NCBI GenBank assembly: GCA_018396675.1
Contig: JAGTQX010000012.1
Span: forward strand, 1-58,849
Source: Candidatus Bathyarchaeota archaeon
GTDB taxonomy: Archaea > Thermoproteota > Bathyarchaeia > Bathyarchaeales > Bathycorpusculaceae
Length of the DNA stretch: 58,849 nucleotides
Direction: 5' to 3'
The notes under the pieces are model-generated. The model had not been told where the DNA came from, searched no databases, and was given only the letters and a program-made list of their open reading frames with translations. Position numbers and translations under genes: made by a program. Every line of letters begins with the position of its first letter. Position 1 is the stretch's first letter. Of this stretch, positions 16,590 to 24,487 are shown in pieces.

Positions 16590-17187
16590 TCTCTTCACTC
16601 TTCTGTAGTTTTTCTTTTTTCTTCTCTGCAGCTGACTCTTTTGTTTTCTTCAAGTCTTCCCCTATCCATTCAAGTTTGCCGAGGAACGGTTGCCTTGCGG
16701 TTACACCTATTTTGGCCGAGCTGCCAGCCCTTCCAAGAGAGACCGCGGTTATTCTAACGCGTACATGATCTCCTGTTGAGAGTTTTCTGTTTGTTTCTTT
16801 GCCCAGTAAGACGCCTTGTTTTTCGTCGTAGGATATAAAGTCGTCCATTAATTGTGAAACATGAAGTAACGCGTCTATTGGTCCCACGCGGATGAATGCT
16901 CCGAAGTCGGCGATTTCAACAACTTCTCCTTCGACAACCTCTTGCAATATCGGGTAAAACGTCAGAAGTGAGAATGTTACCTTATGGTAGGCGGCACCGT
17001 CTCCTGGGATTATTTTTCCGATTGGGCTTACTTTCACGTTTGTTGCCGCTATTACATAGCCTAATACTTCATCAACAACTCCTTCATATTTCGCTTTAAC
17101 CTGTTGGTATCCAACATCATCTAACGGTTTGCCGAAAGTTTCTGGAGGAATTCTAATGGTGTCCTCCATTGTTATAAGCCTAAACAA
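16582..17187 (-). CDS. rpoE1: DNA-directed RNA polymerase subunit E' (Rpo7)
   Basis: A 201-residue subunit forming the stalk of RNA polymerase with RpoF. The N-terminal RNP-like domain begins MFRLITMEDTIRIPPETFG; the C-terminal S1 domain covers GEVVEIADFGAFIRVGPIDALLHVSQ. The last 25 residues are Lys/Glu-rich. It starts with TTG (17187) with GGAGG about 10 bases upstream. It sits between the PIN gene and Spt4. Confidence 0.95.
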   Translation of the reverse strand: MFRLITMEDTIRIPPETFGKPLDDVGYQQVKAKYEGVVDEVLGYVIAATNVKVSPIGKIIPGDGAAYHKVTFSLLTFYPILQEVVEGEVVEIADFGAFIRVGPIDALLHVSQLMDDFISYDEKQGVLLGKETNRKLSTGDHVRVRITAVSLGRAGSSAKIGVTARQPFLGKLEWIGEDLKKTKESAAEKKKEKLQKSEENE

Positions 17188-17190
17188 GGG

Positions 17191-17616
17191 CTATATCCTC
17201 CCATCAATTTCAAGACGTGACCTTTGTCTCACATAAATAACTGGCACACTTATATTTCTTAACCTCTTCCTAAGCTCTCTGTCATTGGTGAAAACTGGAC
17301 ATTTCCATTCGCCGGCTATTCGGACGATTGCGTCGTCAGGTGAGCTGTCAAATAATTCGTCCACCTCCACTATTTCGCATTTTTGCGCGATTGTTAAAGC
17401 GTATGCTGCTTCTTTTCGCCTTTTAGGCGAACCATTTTCTGCAAGTCTTTCAAGTTCACGTTTTACCGGGGAAAGTATGATGGGTTTAAAGTTTCGTTTC
17501 AACAAAGTTTTCAACTCTTCAAGTACATCCATTTTAAATTTTAACGAAGCAAACAGTGCGTTTGAGTCCAGAATCACTCTTAAGTGCTCCTTCTTTGCAG
17601 CAGGTTCTTCTAACAT
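17191..17616 (-). CDS. Fcf1/Utp24-like PIN-domain protein
   Basis: A 141-residue PIN domain from the ATG at 17616, which overlaps the aIF2 gamma stop by a few bases; longer frames would run far into that gene. The acidic residues expected for a PIN nuclease are visible: ILDSNALF near the N-terminus, the Glu in SPVKRELERL, SSPDDAIV and FTNDRELRKRL. Archaeal PIN proteins in this position (between aIF2 gamma and rpoE1) are related to Fcf1, the eukaryotic 18S rRNA processing nuclease, suggesting a housekeeping RNA-processing role rather than a toxin. No antitoxin partner is present. Confidence 0.85.
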   Translation of the reverse strand: MLEEPAAKKEHLRVILDSNALFASLKFKMDVLEELKTLLKRNFKPIILSPVKRELERLAENGSPKRRKEAAYALTIAQKCEIVEVDELFDSSPDDAIVRIAGEWKCPVFTNDRELRKRLRNISVPVIYVRQRSRLEIDGRI

Positions 17617-18863
17617 TTTATTATTCCGTAGCCTATTAATCTCCATCTTCCAGCAATCTTTCTGCTGATGGCGACTCTTGAGCCAGTTAAGACGCACACT
17701 GGCCGCATAAGCTTAATTGTTACATCTTCATTTTTCACTGAAATAACCTTTCCAACAGTTATTGCAGCACCAATGTGAAGCAGTAACGTTTCGTCTTTGC
17801 TTATGCTTTCAACTTTTGCAAGTTCTTTCGTTCCAACAGCACGCTCAAGCACAAAAGTTTCCATTTTTAGCTCTGTCAAAGTAGGCGGAAGCATGCCCTT
17901 TTTTCCGACAATATTCCCAGTCAAACCATCCGCTTTAGAAAGCGCGGGGTCTAAAAGGGTTCCGACGCCGACTAACCCGCCGCAGTGTGCTTCCTTCACG
18001 TTTTTTCCGCCTGCATGCAAGCTGACGATTTCGCTCCAAAGCGTTTTATAAACCGTTTTGCCGCCTTCCTCCACTGTTATCCCCGGACGAAGCTCTATTT
18101 CATCTTTGACTGCAAATTTTCCCTGCAAAATTGTTCCGCCAATTATTCCGCCTTCAAGTTTTTCTATTGGAGTCCCCGGCTTGTTAACATCAAAAGAACG
18201 GACAACGTACATTAAAGGCGGTTTAGTTTCGTCTCTCTTCGGAGTTGGAATAAACTCTTCCATTGCTTGTATTAACGCGTCAGTGTTTATGGCGCGTTGT
18301 GCCGAAACGGGGATTATGGGCGCGTTTTCAGCAACAGTCCCCTTAACAAAGTTTTTGATCTCCTCATAGCTTTTTCGCGCCCTTTCCTCACTAACTATAT
18401 CAATCTTATTCTGGACAATTATTATATTTCTTATCCCGATTATTTCAGCCGCAGCCAAGTGCTCCCTAGTCTGAGGTTGAGGACAAGGCTCGTCGGCTGC
18501 AATCACTAAAATTGCGCCGTCCATTATCGCGGCTCCAGAAAGCATGGTAGCCATAAGTGCTTCATGGCCTGGGGCGTCGACAAAGCTTACGGCTCTGATA
18601 AAAGTTGTTTCTGAACCGCAGTGTGGACAAACTGGTTCTCTTGAATAATTTTTGGGCGGTTCGCATTTTGGGCACTTGTAGATTGGCATGTCAGCGTAAC
18701 CGAGCTTTATTGTTATGCCTCGTTTCAACTCTTCACTGTGTCTAGATGCCCAAACCCCCGTCAAGGCTTGCACTAGAGTTGTTTTACCATGGTCAACATG
18801 CCCTATGGTGCCGATGTTTATTTCCGGCTGCCGCGGCAGACTCACTTGCTTTTCCTCGCTCAT
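17610..18863 (-). CDS. eif2g: translation initiation factor aIF2 subunit gamma
   Basis: A 417-residue GTPase that carries Met-tRNAi to the small subunit. GTP motifs: GHVDHGKT (21-28), DAPGH (96-100), NKID (152-155) and PVSAQ. The archaeal zinc knuckle is intact (C64, C67, C79, C82). Domains II and III follow with GGIIGGTILQG and the C-terminal PVCVLTGSRVAISRKI. It is preceded on the same strand by S6e, a classic archaeal pair, and followed by the PIN gene. ATG start. Confidence 0.97.
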   Translation of the reverse strand: MSEEKQVSLPRQPEINIGTIGHVDHGKTTLVQALTGVWASRHSEELKRGITIKLGYADMPIYKCPKCEPPKNYSREPVCPHCGSETTFIRAVSFVDAPGHEALMATMLSGAAIMDGAILVIAADEPCPQPQTREHLAAAEIIGIRNIIIVQNKIDIVSEERARKSYEEIKNFVKGTVAENAPIIPVSAQRAINTDALIQAMEEFIPTPKRDETKPPLMYVVRSFDVNKPGTPIEKLEGGIIGGTILQGKFAVKDEIELRPGITVEEGGKTVYKTLWSEIVSLHAGGKNVKEAHCGGLVGVGTLLDPALSKADGLTGNIVGKKGMLPPTLTELKMETFVLERAVGTKELAKVESISKDETLLLHIGAAITVGKVISVKNEDVTIKLMRPVCVLTGSRVAISRKIAGRWRLIGYGIIKC

Positions 18864-18916
18864 TCCTTCTATTATCCCTTTTGTGAGAGTAATTATTGAA
18901 GGATGTTACTGTGCAA

Positions 18917-18930
18917 GTTAATAAACATTA
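18917..18930 (-). promoter_or_regulatory. promoter element of aIF2 gamma
   Basis: TAATGTTTATTAAC on the minus strand, 54 bases before the start, identical to the element before the phosphoesterase gene at 10647-10660. Confidence 0.5.
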
Positions 18931-18990
18931 AGCATGATTATGTATAGAATTTAATTTCTAAAAATTGCTGTGATAGGAAATTTATGAATT

Positions 18991-19404
18991 TCAAGCTTCT
19001 TGTTTTTCTTGTGCAGGTTTTTCCTTCTTTTTCTCTTCTTCCATCTTCTTTTCTTTAGGTTTTTCAGTTATCTTCATGTTAATCTGCAGGATTTCGTCGG
19101 TTATCACGTTGCCGCGGACTCTTTTTCGTCTTCTTTCTCCCTCGTTTTTAGGGTTGAACCCTACCCCGCCGCTTAGTACTACGCTTCTTCGCACTCCGCC
19201 GTGGACATCTGGTCTCATTGGAAACCCGTCTTTGTCTGAACCGCCTGTTATCTGTGCTTTGTATCCTGGCAAACCCAATATTGAACCGTCTACTATGTCG
19301 CCTATTTTTTTCCCAATTAGTGGAGCAGCGCTGGCATCTTCTAACTCCACTGTTTTTGACTTTCCCTCTTCCGGGTCTGAAACTATTATTTTGAATTTAG
19401 CCAT
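18991..19404 (-). CDS. rps6e: 30S ribosomal protein S6e
   Basis: A 137-residue small-subunit protein (eS6). MAKFKIIVSDPEEGKSKTVELE, then IGKKIGDIVDGSILGLPGYK and the ITGGSDKDGFPMRPDV loop are diagnostic. The last 25 residues are a Lys/Glu-rich tail. It has its own promoter (19466-19478) and a leader with a 7-bp inverted repeat at 19420-19443, and is separated by 127 bases from aIF2 gamma. Confidence 0.95.
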   Translation of the reverse strand: MAKFKIIVSDPEEGKSKTVELEDASAAPLIGKKIGDIVDGSILGLPGYKAQITGGSDKDGFPMRPDVHGGVRRSVVLSGGVGFNPKNEGERRRKRVRGNVITDEILQINMKITEKPKEKKMEEEKKKEKPAQEKQEA

Positions 19405-19419
19405 TGTTATGCTTCCTAC

Positions 19420-19443
19420 AGAGATTATGAAAATTTAATCTCT
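19420..19443 (-). promoter_or_regulatory. inverted repeat in the rps6e leader
   Basis: AGAGATT (19420-19426) and AATCTCT (19437-19443) form a perfect 7-bp inverted repeat with a 10-base loop. It lies 16-39 bases before the rps6e start and just after the expected transcription start, so it would form a hairpin at the 5' end of the mRNA. Confidence 0.5.
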
Positions 19444-19465
19444 AACTATTAAGGGTTATGAAAAT

Positions 19466-19478
19466 CCTTATAAAATTT
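19466..19478 (-). promoter_or_regulatory. TATA box of rps6e
   Basis: AAATTTTATAAGG on the minus strand, about 65 bases before the ATG; transcription would begin close to the hairpin at 19420-19443. Confidence 0.5.
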
Positions 19479-19529
19479 GATTTTTAAAGGATAAAGGTTT
19501 TAACCCGGTGCATATGTGGTTTTCAGCTT

Positions 19530-20717
19530 ATGTGGCGGTTTGGGTTTCTATCCCATGAAATTGCGTTTGGTCTGCTTTCAGTTTTTCTTCCTCTTTACAT
19601 CGTAAGCATTGGCGGCTCTCTGCTTGATGTTGGAGTTATGACTTCTGCCGCGCTTTTCTTGGCTATTCCCGCATCTTTCTTTTGGGGCTACATTTGCGAC
19701 AAAACGAAAAGTTACAAGCGTTATATTCTCATCTCATTTCTGTCATCTTCTATTCTACTCTTTCTCCTCACATACGTGAACAGTGTAAATCTAATTATAC
19801 TCCTCTACGTAGTTATGGCTGTTTTCCATGTTGCACATGAACCGCCAAAAAACGTGTTAATTGTTGAGCTTTACTCCAGAGAAGAATGGGAAAAATCCTT
19901 TGCGTTTTACGAAGGAATAACCGAGATAGGCTGGCTACTTGGGCTGATTTTGGGAACTTTTGTGTCGTTGTTTGGTCTTGCAGCAAGAACAACATTATTA
20001 ATGTGCAGTGGGTTAAACTTTCTGGCATTCATACTTTCCTTGCTTTTGGTTGAAGACCCAATTTTGGTTTTTGAAAGAGGTTTAGTTAATATTGAAAAAA
20101 ACGTAGACTTTACATACAAAGGGATACTCGTAGCCTCAAAAGTTCTAGAAGGTTTTTCAGTTCACAAAGCCCTTAAAAGAGAAAATCTTGCAGCGTTCTG
20201 TTGCGGTTTGGTTTTATTCTCATTTGCAACAAGTACCTTGTTTACACCTTTGCCAATTTTCCTCTCAAGCAATCTTGGTTTTTCTACAAGCTTCGTGTTT
20301 ACCATTTATGTTTTAAATTCAAGCGCTGGAGCTGTAGGGTATTTCTTGGCAAGCAGAAAACTGGGGCGAGAAGAAGAGAAAAGGCGTCTGCAAAGGATTG
20401 TTTTCTTCAGAGGTTTGCTCGTGTTACTCTTAGCCGTCTTCGTCATGCTTGGTTTGCAAACAGCATTTTTAACTGCTTCCATATTGGCTCTGATGGGCTT
20501 TGCTTACGCTTTATACCACATATATGTTCTATCTTTGTCGATGGAGCTTATACCCGCTGGAAAAGCTGGTTTATTTGACGTGTTTGTGGGTTTGGGAGGT
20601 GCGGCTGGTGCCTTTATAGGACCTTTCTTTGCTCAAATATTTGGCTTCATACCTGTTTTCACTATTGCATGCATCTTTTTCTTTTCAGCTTATTTAGCCT
20701 TCAGAATTTTCTCTTGA
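19530..20717 (+). CDS. major facilitator superfamily transporter
   Basis: A 395-residue membrane protein with about 12 hydrophobic segments in two halves. The cytoplasmic loop between segments 2 and 3 carries WGYICDKTKSYKRYIL, matching the MFS G-x-x-x-D-R/K-x-x-R/K motif; a second basic loop (SRKLGREEEKRR) lies between the halves. The cargo is unknown: sugars, drugs or metabolites are all possible. It starts at ATG 19530, is divergent from S6e and convergent with the Fae-Hps gene, with no operon partner. Confidence 0.85.
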   Translation: MWRFGFLSHEIAFGLLSVFLPLYIVSIGGSLLDVGVMTSAALFLAIPASFFWGYICDKTKSYKRYILISFLSSSILLFLLTYVNSVNLIILLYVVMAVFHVAHEPPKNVLIVELYSREEWEKSFAFYEGITEIGWLLGLILGTFVSLFGLAARTTLLMCSGLNFLAFILSLLLVEDPILVFERGLVNIEKNVDFTYKGILVASKVLEGFSVHKALKRENLAAFCCGLVLFSFATSTLFTPLPIFLSSNLGFSTSFVFTIYVLNSSAGAVGYFLASRKLGREEEKRRLQRIVFFRGLLVLLLAVFVMLGLQTAFLTASILALMGFAYALYHIYVLSLSMELIPAGKAGLFDVFVGLGGAAGAFIGPFFAQIFGFIPVFTIACIFFFSAYLAFRIFS

Positions 20718-20750
20718 AAATGCTGTCAGAACCAGACACACATGTTTTGG

Positions 20751-22208
20751 TTATTCTACATGGACTCTGTATACGTCTATGTCTTCTCGCATTTCAGGCG
20801 TTAACTCAAGGAACTCTCTAACCGACCTTTCAATATCCCTTGACTGTGTTACATATCGTCCGACGACAATTATGTCTGCGCCTTTTTCCAAAGCCTCTTT
20901 TGCAGTTTCTGGAATTATTCCGCCAGCTACGGCAATCAGAAACTTTTTATCCTTAAATGTTTGCTTAAGCTCTTGAATTGGTTCTAAACCTATTGTCTTG
21001 CCTGTTTCTTGGTCTATACCCCTGTGAATTATGACAATGTCTGGGAAATCCTTTAACGCTTTAAGTTTCTTAACTGGATCTTCGACATTCAGCATGTCAA
21101 CAGCCGCGTATATGCCCAGCCTTTTCGCTTCATAGATAAACGAGTCAAGAGTTTCTGCTGGCGCAAGTCCGGCGGCTATTACACCGTCCGCTGTTTCCTC
21201 GTAAGCAATGTCAACTTCAACTTTTCCGACATCCAGCGTTTTTAAGTCTGCTATGACGAACACGTCTTTGGCTACTTCTCGAATGTCGCTAATCACTTTT
21301 GTTCCATACCGTTTTATTAAAGGCGTTCCAGCCTCAAGTATTATCCTATCGCTTCTAGGAATCTGAGCTATAACCTTCTTTGTTCTTTCAATATCTGGGG
21401 CGTCAAGCGAAATTTGCAGGTATGGTGGTCTCCAGAGACGCGGCACTTTGTAACCCATCATTGGATGCTTCGCGCGATCTTTGTCATAAAAAACTTTTTC
21501 CAGTGTCGGATACTTTGCAATAGCCCTTTTTAAGGCCATTTTTGTGGCACTGTAATTGTAATGGTAAATTTTCCGGTAATCGCTTGCCTTTGGATGGACA
21601 AAGACGCTGCAAACAACAACCCAATCGTCAACTTTTTCCTTTGGAATTATTCCCTCCTCAACAGCGTCCGCAATAGCCTTAGCAACAGCAGCTTGCGCCG
21701 GACCAAAAATCTTGTTTGCGTCATCCAAATTTTTCACAGTCACTTTTGGCACGAGCAAAGTGTGTGGTTTAGGTGGAAGATTAGGCCTTATGACCGCTAA
21801 AAGTGGCGTGTGACCCATTGAAAGGTGCGCCAAACCATTTGCAAACGCTTCTCCAACCGGGCCGTCCTTGTTACCCATCAAAAGGTCTATATGTGCAACT
21901 TCATTTCCCTCTCCGACAAGAGCCTCACCAATAAGGTATGCACATTCGTCAGAAGGCTGTCTATGATCCGACACTTTTCCAGACAAAAAATCATTAACAA
22001 CTTCTTCAAAGTCGACATTGAACTCTTTAAGCCAAGAATATAACGTATCTCTATGAACTCCCAAAATTTTTGCTGTGCCAGAAATCGTCGGTTTCGCGGA
22101 TCTACCCGACAAAACACTTCGAGCTTCCACTTCCTTTTTAACAGCATCCGTCAATATCTTGACGAATTCTTCTCGCGTTTCGGGCTTTTTCACGTCTTTT
22201 TCCGACAT
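20751..22208 (-). CDS. fae-hps: HTH - formaldehyde-activating enzyme - 3-hexulose-6-phosphate synthase fusion
   Basis: A 485-residue three-part protein. Residues 41-72 (TISGTAKILGVHRDTLYSWL and following) look like a helix-turn-helix. Residues about 88-250 are Fae, which condenses formaldehyde with tetrahydromethanopterin; GNEVAHIDLLMG with the catalytic His (106) and GHTPLLAVIRPNLPPKP are clear. Residues about 265-485 are Hps, an orotidine-decarboxylase-fold aldolase: DLKTLDVGKVE, ADGVIAAGLAP, VAGGIIPETA and VVGRYVTQS. Fae-Hps fusions are known in archaea that make ribulose-5-phosphate by the reverse ribulose monophosphate route, with Fae capturing the released formaldehyde; the extra HTH suggests the enzyme may regulate its own gene. 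Matching inverted repeats lie at 22250-22306. ATG start. Confidence 0.93.
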   Translation of the reverse strand: MSEKDVKKPETREEFVKILTDAVKKEVEARSVLSGRSAKPTISGTAKILGVHRDTLYSWLKEFNVDFEEVVNDFLSGKVSDHRQPSDECAYLIGEALVGEGNEVAHIDLLMGNKDGPVGEAFANGLAHLSMGHTPLLAVIRPNLPPKPHTLLVPKVTVKNLDDANKIFGPAQAAVAKAIADAVEEGIIPKEKVDDWVVVCSVFVHPKASDYRKIYHYNYSATKMALKRAIAKYPTLEKVFYDKDRAKHPMMGYKVPRLWRPPYLQISLDAPDIERTKKVIAQIPRSDRIILEAGTPLIKRYGTKVISDIREVAKDVFVIADLKTLDVGKVEVDIAYEETADGVIAAGLAPAETLDSFIYEAKRLGIYAAVDMLNVEDPVKKLKALKDFPDIVIIHRGIDQETGKTIGLEPIQELKQTFKDKKFLIAVAGGIIPETAKEALEKGADIIVVGRYVTQSRDIERSVREFLELTPEMREDIDVYRVHVE

Positions 22209-22244
22209 TTCATTAACACTCGAGAGAGTATCTGTTTTAAGAGC

Positions 22245-22252
22245 TATTTAAA
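22245..22252 (-). promoter_or_regulatory. TATA box of the HTH-Fae-Hps gene
   Basis: TTTAAATA on the minus strand, about 37-44 bases before the ATG. The left arm of the inverted repeat (from 22250) overlaps it. Confidence 0.6.
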
Positions 22253-22306
22253 TTTGTCGGAAACTCATTTCAAAACGTCTAAACGTCTATCTTTTCCGAC
22301 AAATTT
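22250..22306. promoter_or_regulatory. operator-like 14-bp inverted repeat over the HTH-Fae-Hps promoter
   Basis: AAATTTGTCGGAAA (22250-22263) and its exact reverse complement (22293-22306) are separated by 29 bases, centre to centre 43 bp, near four helical turns. Between them is a direct repeat of AAACGTCTA-like sequence (22273-22289). A third copy of the core, TGTCGGAAA, spans the start codon region on the minus strand (about 22201-22209). The placement over the TATA box suggests repression. Confidence 0.6.
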
Positions 22307-22375
22307 TAGAGGTTATTTAGCATATAACCATGCATAATCTGCTGGATAACGCAATAAAGTGTAGATTGTTTGTGC

Positions 22376-22780
22376 TCATTTTTCGGCTATTTTTGGATGA
22401 ACTAATTGATTGCAATAGGGACAGTGAACTAGTGCTTTGTCTCCTGTTGATTTCCACTTCTTTTTGCAGAAGGGACATTGATAACAAACAGTTTTTCCTG
22501 GCACTACAAGCCATTGCCGACTCAAAAGCCAAAGTATTACTCCTAAAATTAACATTATATCGCCGAAAGCTACAAGGTATATGAGTTTAAACGTGACTAC
22601 GTTGATGATGACAATTTCTTCTATCCAAAGAAGTGATAAAAACGTGGAAAAGGGATCTGCGCTTGAAAAAACTTGGGAAGATGTTTTCCATAGTGTTGTT
22701 AAAAGTGCAAGTATTCCTATTATGCAGAATGTCAGACTAAGCATGTACAGTGGTTTTTGTTTACGGAGAACTCTCTTCAT
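22376..22780 (-). CDS. small membrane protein with C-terminal zinc ribbon
   Basis: A 134-residue protein not recognised by name. It has about three membrane segments (LYMLSLTFCIIGILALLTTL, the VIINVVTFKLIYLVAF region, and IMLILGVILWLL), then a cytosolic tail with two cysteine pairs, CPFC and CPYC about 16 residues apart, forming a probable zinc ribbon. ATG start. It lies 17 bases after the coiled-coil gene on the same strand, so the two are likely co-transcribed. Function unknown. Confidence 0.7.
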   Translation of the reverse strand: MKRVLRKQKPLYMLSLTFCIIGILALLTTLWKTSSQVFSSADPFSTFLSLLWIEEIVIINVVTFKLIYLVAFGDIMLILGVILWLLSRQWLVVPGKTVCYQCPFCKKKWKSTGDKALVHCPYCNQLVHPKIAEK

Positions 22781-22797
22781 TTGTTTTCTTACCTTGT

Positions 22798-23118
22798 TTA
22801 TTGCTGTGTAATTGTTTCGGCAATTCTTGTTTCAAGTTCTGAATATTGCCTTCGGGCTTCTGTTTTAAGTGTGTCAATTTCTAGATGAAGTCTTGTTTTT
22901 GACTCTGGCGCCAAGTCTTTTGATTTTGTTATTTCTTCCTCCATTTTTAGTATTTCACGTTCGGTGTCGTGTTTCATTTCCTTGGTTTTCTTCAGCAGAT
23001 CCACTTTAGCCTTTTCGATTTTTTCAAACTGGTTTTTTATGTCCTTTGCTTTTTTGCTTAGCTTCTCTTTTATCTTATCCAGTTTTTCTTTGTATTCTCT
23101 TTCAGAAGGGCCTCCCAT
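22798..23118 (-). CDS. coiled-coil hypothetical protein
   Basis: A 106-residue, highly charged protein, nearly all predicted helix with heptad patterning (EKLDKIKEKLSKKAKDIKNQ and onward). No cysteines, signal peptide or membrane segment. It resembles many archaeal small coiled-coil proteins but no family with a function is recognised. It precedes the membrane zinc-ribbon gene and follows tRNA-Gly on the same strand. Confidence 0.65.
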   Translation of the reverse strand: MGGPSEREYKEKLDKIKEKLSKKAKDIKNQFEKIEKAKVDLLKKTKEMKHDTEREILKMEEEITKSKDLAPESKTRLHLEIDTLKTEARRQYSELETRIAETITQQ

Positions 23119-23198
23119 TTCTAGGCACCGTCACTTCGTCTTTCATCTTAATACTTAATAAATTTTGTTGTTTAGCAATAAGTACACGCTCAAAATTC

Positions 23199-23274
23199 TG
23201 GTGCGGCCGCCGGGATTTGAACCCGGGTCACCGGCTCGGGAGGCCGAAGTCCTACCAAGCTAGACTACGGCCGC
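23199..23274 (-). tRNA. tRNA-Gly (anticodon CCC)
   Basis: A complete cloverleaf on the minus strand: 7-bp acceptor GCGGCCG/CGGCCGC, D stem GTCT/GGAC, anticodon stem TCGGC/GCCGG with loop CTCCCGA (anticodon CCC), 4-base variable loop, and T stem CCGGG/CCCGG with loop TTCAAAT. The discriminator A is followed by CCA in the genome, so the 3' CCA is encoded. No intron. A TATA-like TAAAAGTTTAAGC lies at 23294-23306, about 25 bases before the 5' end, and a TTTT run follows the gene. Confidence 0.97.
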
Positions 23275-23347
23275 AACAAAAAGAAGATATCTAGCTTAAA
23301 CTTTTATTCATTACTCCATATCTACTACGCTTAAAGGAGAAATATGG

Positions 23348-24487
23348 ATGAAGACAGCCAAACAAGGTGTGTATTTTTGGCAGGGAAGCGAAGCATGCGC
23401 CGAAGCCGCAATATTGGCTGGTTGTCGTTTCTTTGCCGGATACCCAATAACACCTGCTTCTGAAATCGCGGAACACCTGGCCAAACGCTTGCCACAAGTA
23501 GACGGCATAGCAATTCAGATGGAGGATGAAATCGCCTCAATAGGCGCGGTTATCGGCGCAAGCTGGACTGGAGCAAAAGCTATGACCGCAACTTCTGGAC
23601 CTGGCTTTAGCCTAATGCAAGAGAGCATAGGATACGCGTTCATGACGGAAACTCCTCTCGTAATAGTTGATGTGCAAAGAGCTGGACCAAGTACTGGACA
23701 AGCCACAAAATGTGGACAAGGTGACGTCATGCAGTCTCGTTGGGGCACTCACGGCGATTATTCTGCAATAGTGCTTTCACCAAACTCCGTGCAAGAAATG
23801 TTCGATTTAACAGTTAAAGCCTTCAATTTAGCTGAAGAATATCGAACTCCCGTCATATTATTATCAGACGAAGTTACCGCGCACATGCGCGAACAAGTTG
23901 CAGTGCCATCGATAGAACAAATCGAAATAGTTAACCGTAAAAGGCCGAAGCCCAGCGACAAAGCGTTTTTTGGACTTACAGAAGTGCCGCCGATGCCAGC
24001 AGTCGGCGAAGGCTTCAACGTAGCCGTTACAGGGTCAACACATGACGAGTATGGTATACGCTCAACAGCCGATCCGTTAGTGCACAAAAGACTTGTAGAG
24101 AGGCTCAACAACAAAATACAAAATCACGCTGAAGAAATAGCCCACGTAGAATCCTACAACACTGAAAACTGCAAAATAGGCATAGTCGCCTACGGTTGCA
24201 CATCCCGCGCAATATATGAAGCAGTTGAATATGCAGAGACAAAAGGCATAAAAACCGGGTACGTTAGGCTCAAAACAATTTGGCCTTTCCCCGAAAAACC
24301 TATTAAAAAGTTGGCTGAATCAGCCGAAAAAATACTTGTTCCAGAGATGAATCTTCGCCAAATATTCCACGAAGTTAAAAAAGTCGCCGAAGGAACCGCT
24401 AAAATTATTCCAATTAACAAAATTGGCGGTGGAGAACTAATAACGCCAGAAGAGCTTTTGGACATAATCATAAAGGAGGCTGAATGA
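23348..24487 (+). CDS. korA: 2-oxoacid:ferredoxin oxidoreductase subunit alpha, probably 2-oxoglutarate
   Basis: A 379-residue alpha subunit. FFAGYPITPASEIAEHL, the MEDEIASIGAVIGASWTGAKA stretch and GQGDVMQSRWGTHGD are typical of the 2-oxoglutarate (KorA) branch rather than pyruvate enzymes. With beta and gamma subunits it oxidatively decarboxylates a 2-oxoacid to acyl-CoA and reduced ferredoxin, or runs in the CO2-fixing direction. The beta gene overlaps by 4 bases. ATG start. Specificity for 2-oxoglutarate is inferred from the motifs and from sucCD elsewhere in the window. Confidence 0.92.
   Translation: MKTAKQGVYFWQGSEACAEAAILAGCRFFAGYPITPASEIAEHLAKRLPQVDGIAIQMEDEIASIGAVIGASWTGAKAMTATSGPGFSLMQESIGYAFMTETPLVIVDVQRAGPSTGQATKCGQGDVMQSRWGTHGDYSAIVLSPNSVQEMFDLTVKAFNLAEEYRTPVILLSDEVTAHMREQVAVPSIEQIEIVNRKRPKPSDKAFFGLTEVPPMPAVGEGFNVAVTGSTHDEYGIRSTADPLVHKRLVERLNNKIQNHAEEIAHVESYNTENCKIGIVAYGCTSRAIYEAVEYAETKGIKTGYVRLKTIWPFPEKPIKKLAESAEKILVPEMNLRQIFHEVKKVAEGTAKIIPINKIGGGELITPEELLDIIIKEAE

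Noticed and set aside
17191-17616. PIN toxin of a VapBC pair
   Set aside because: No antitoxin gene nearby, and the conserved place between aIF2 gamma and rpoE1 favours an rRNA processing role.
22330-22584. Plus-strand frame of 84 residues opposite the membrane zinc-ribbon gene
   Set aside because: Overlaps fully the minus-strand gene with real membrane and cysteine features; the plus product has no recognisable pattern.
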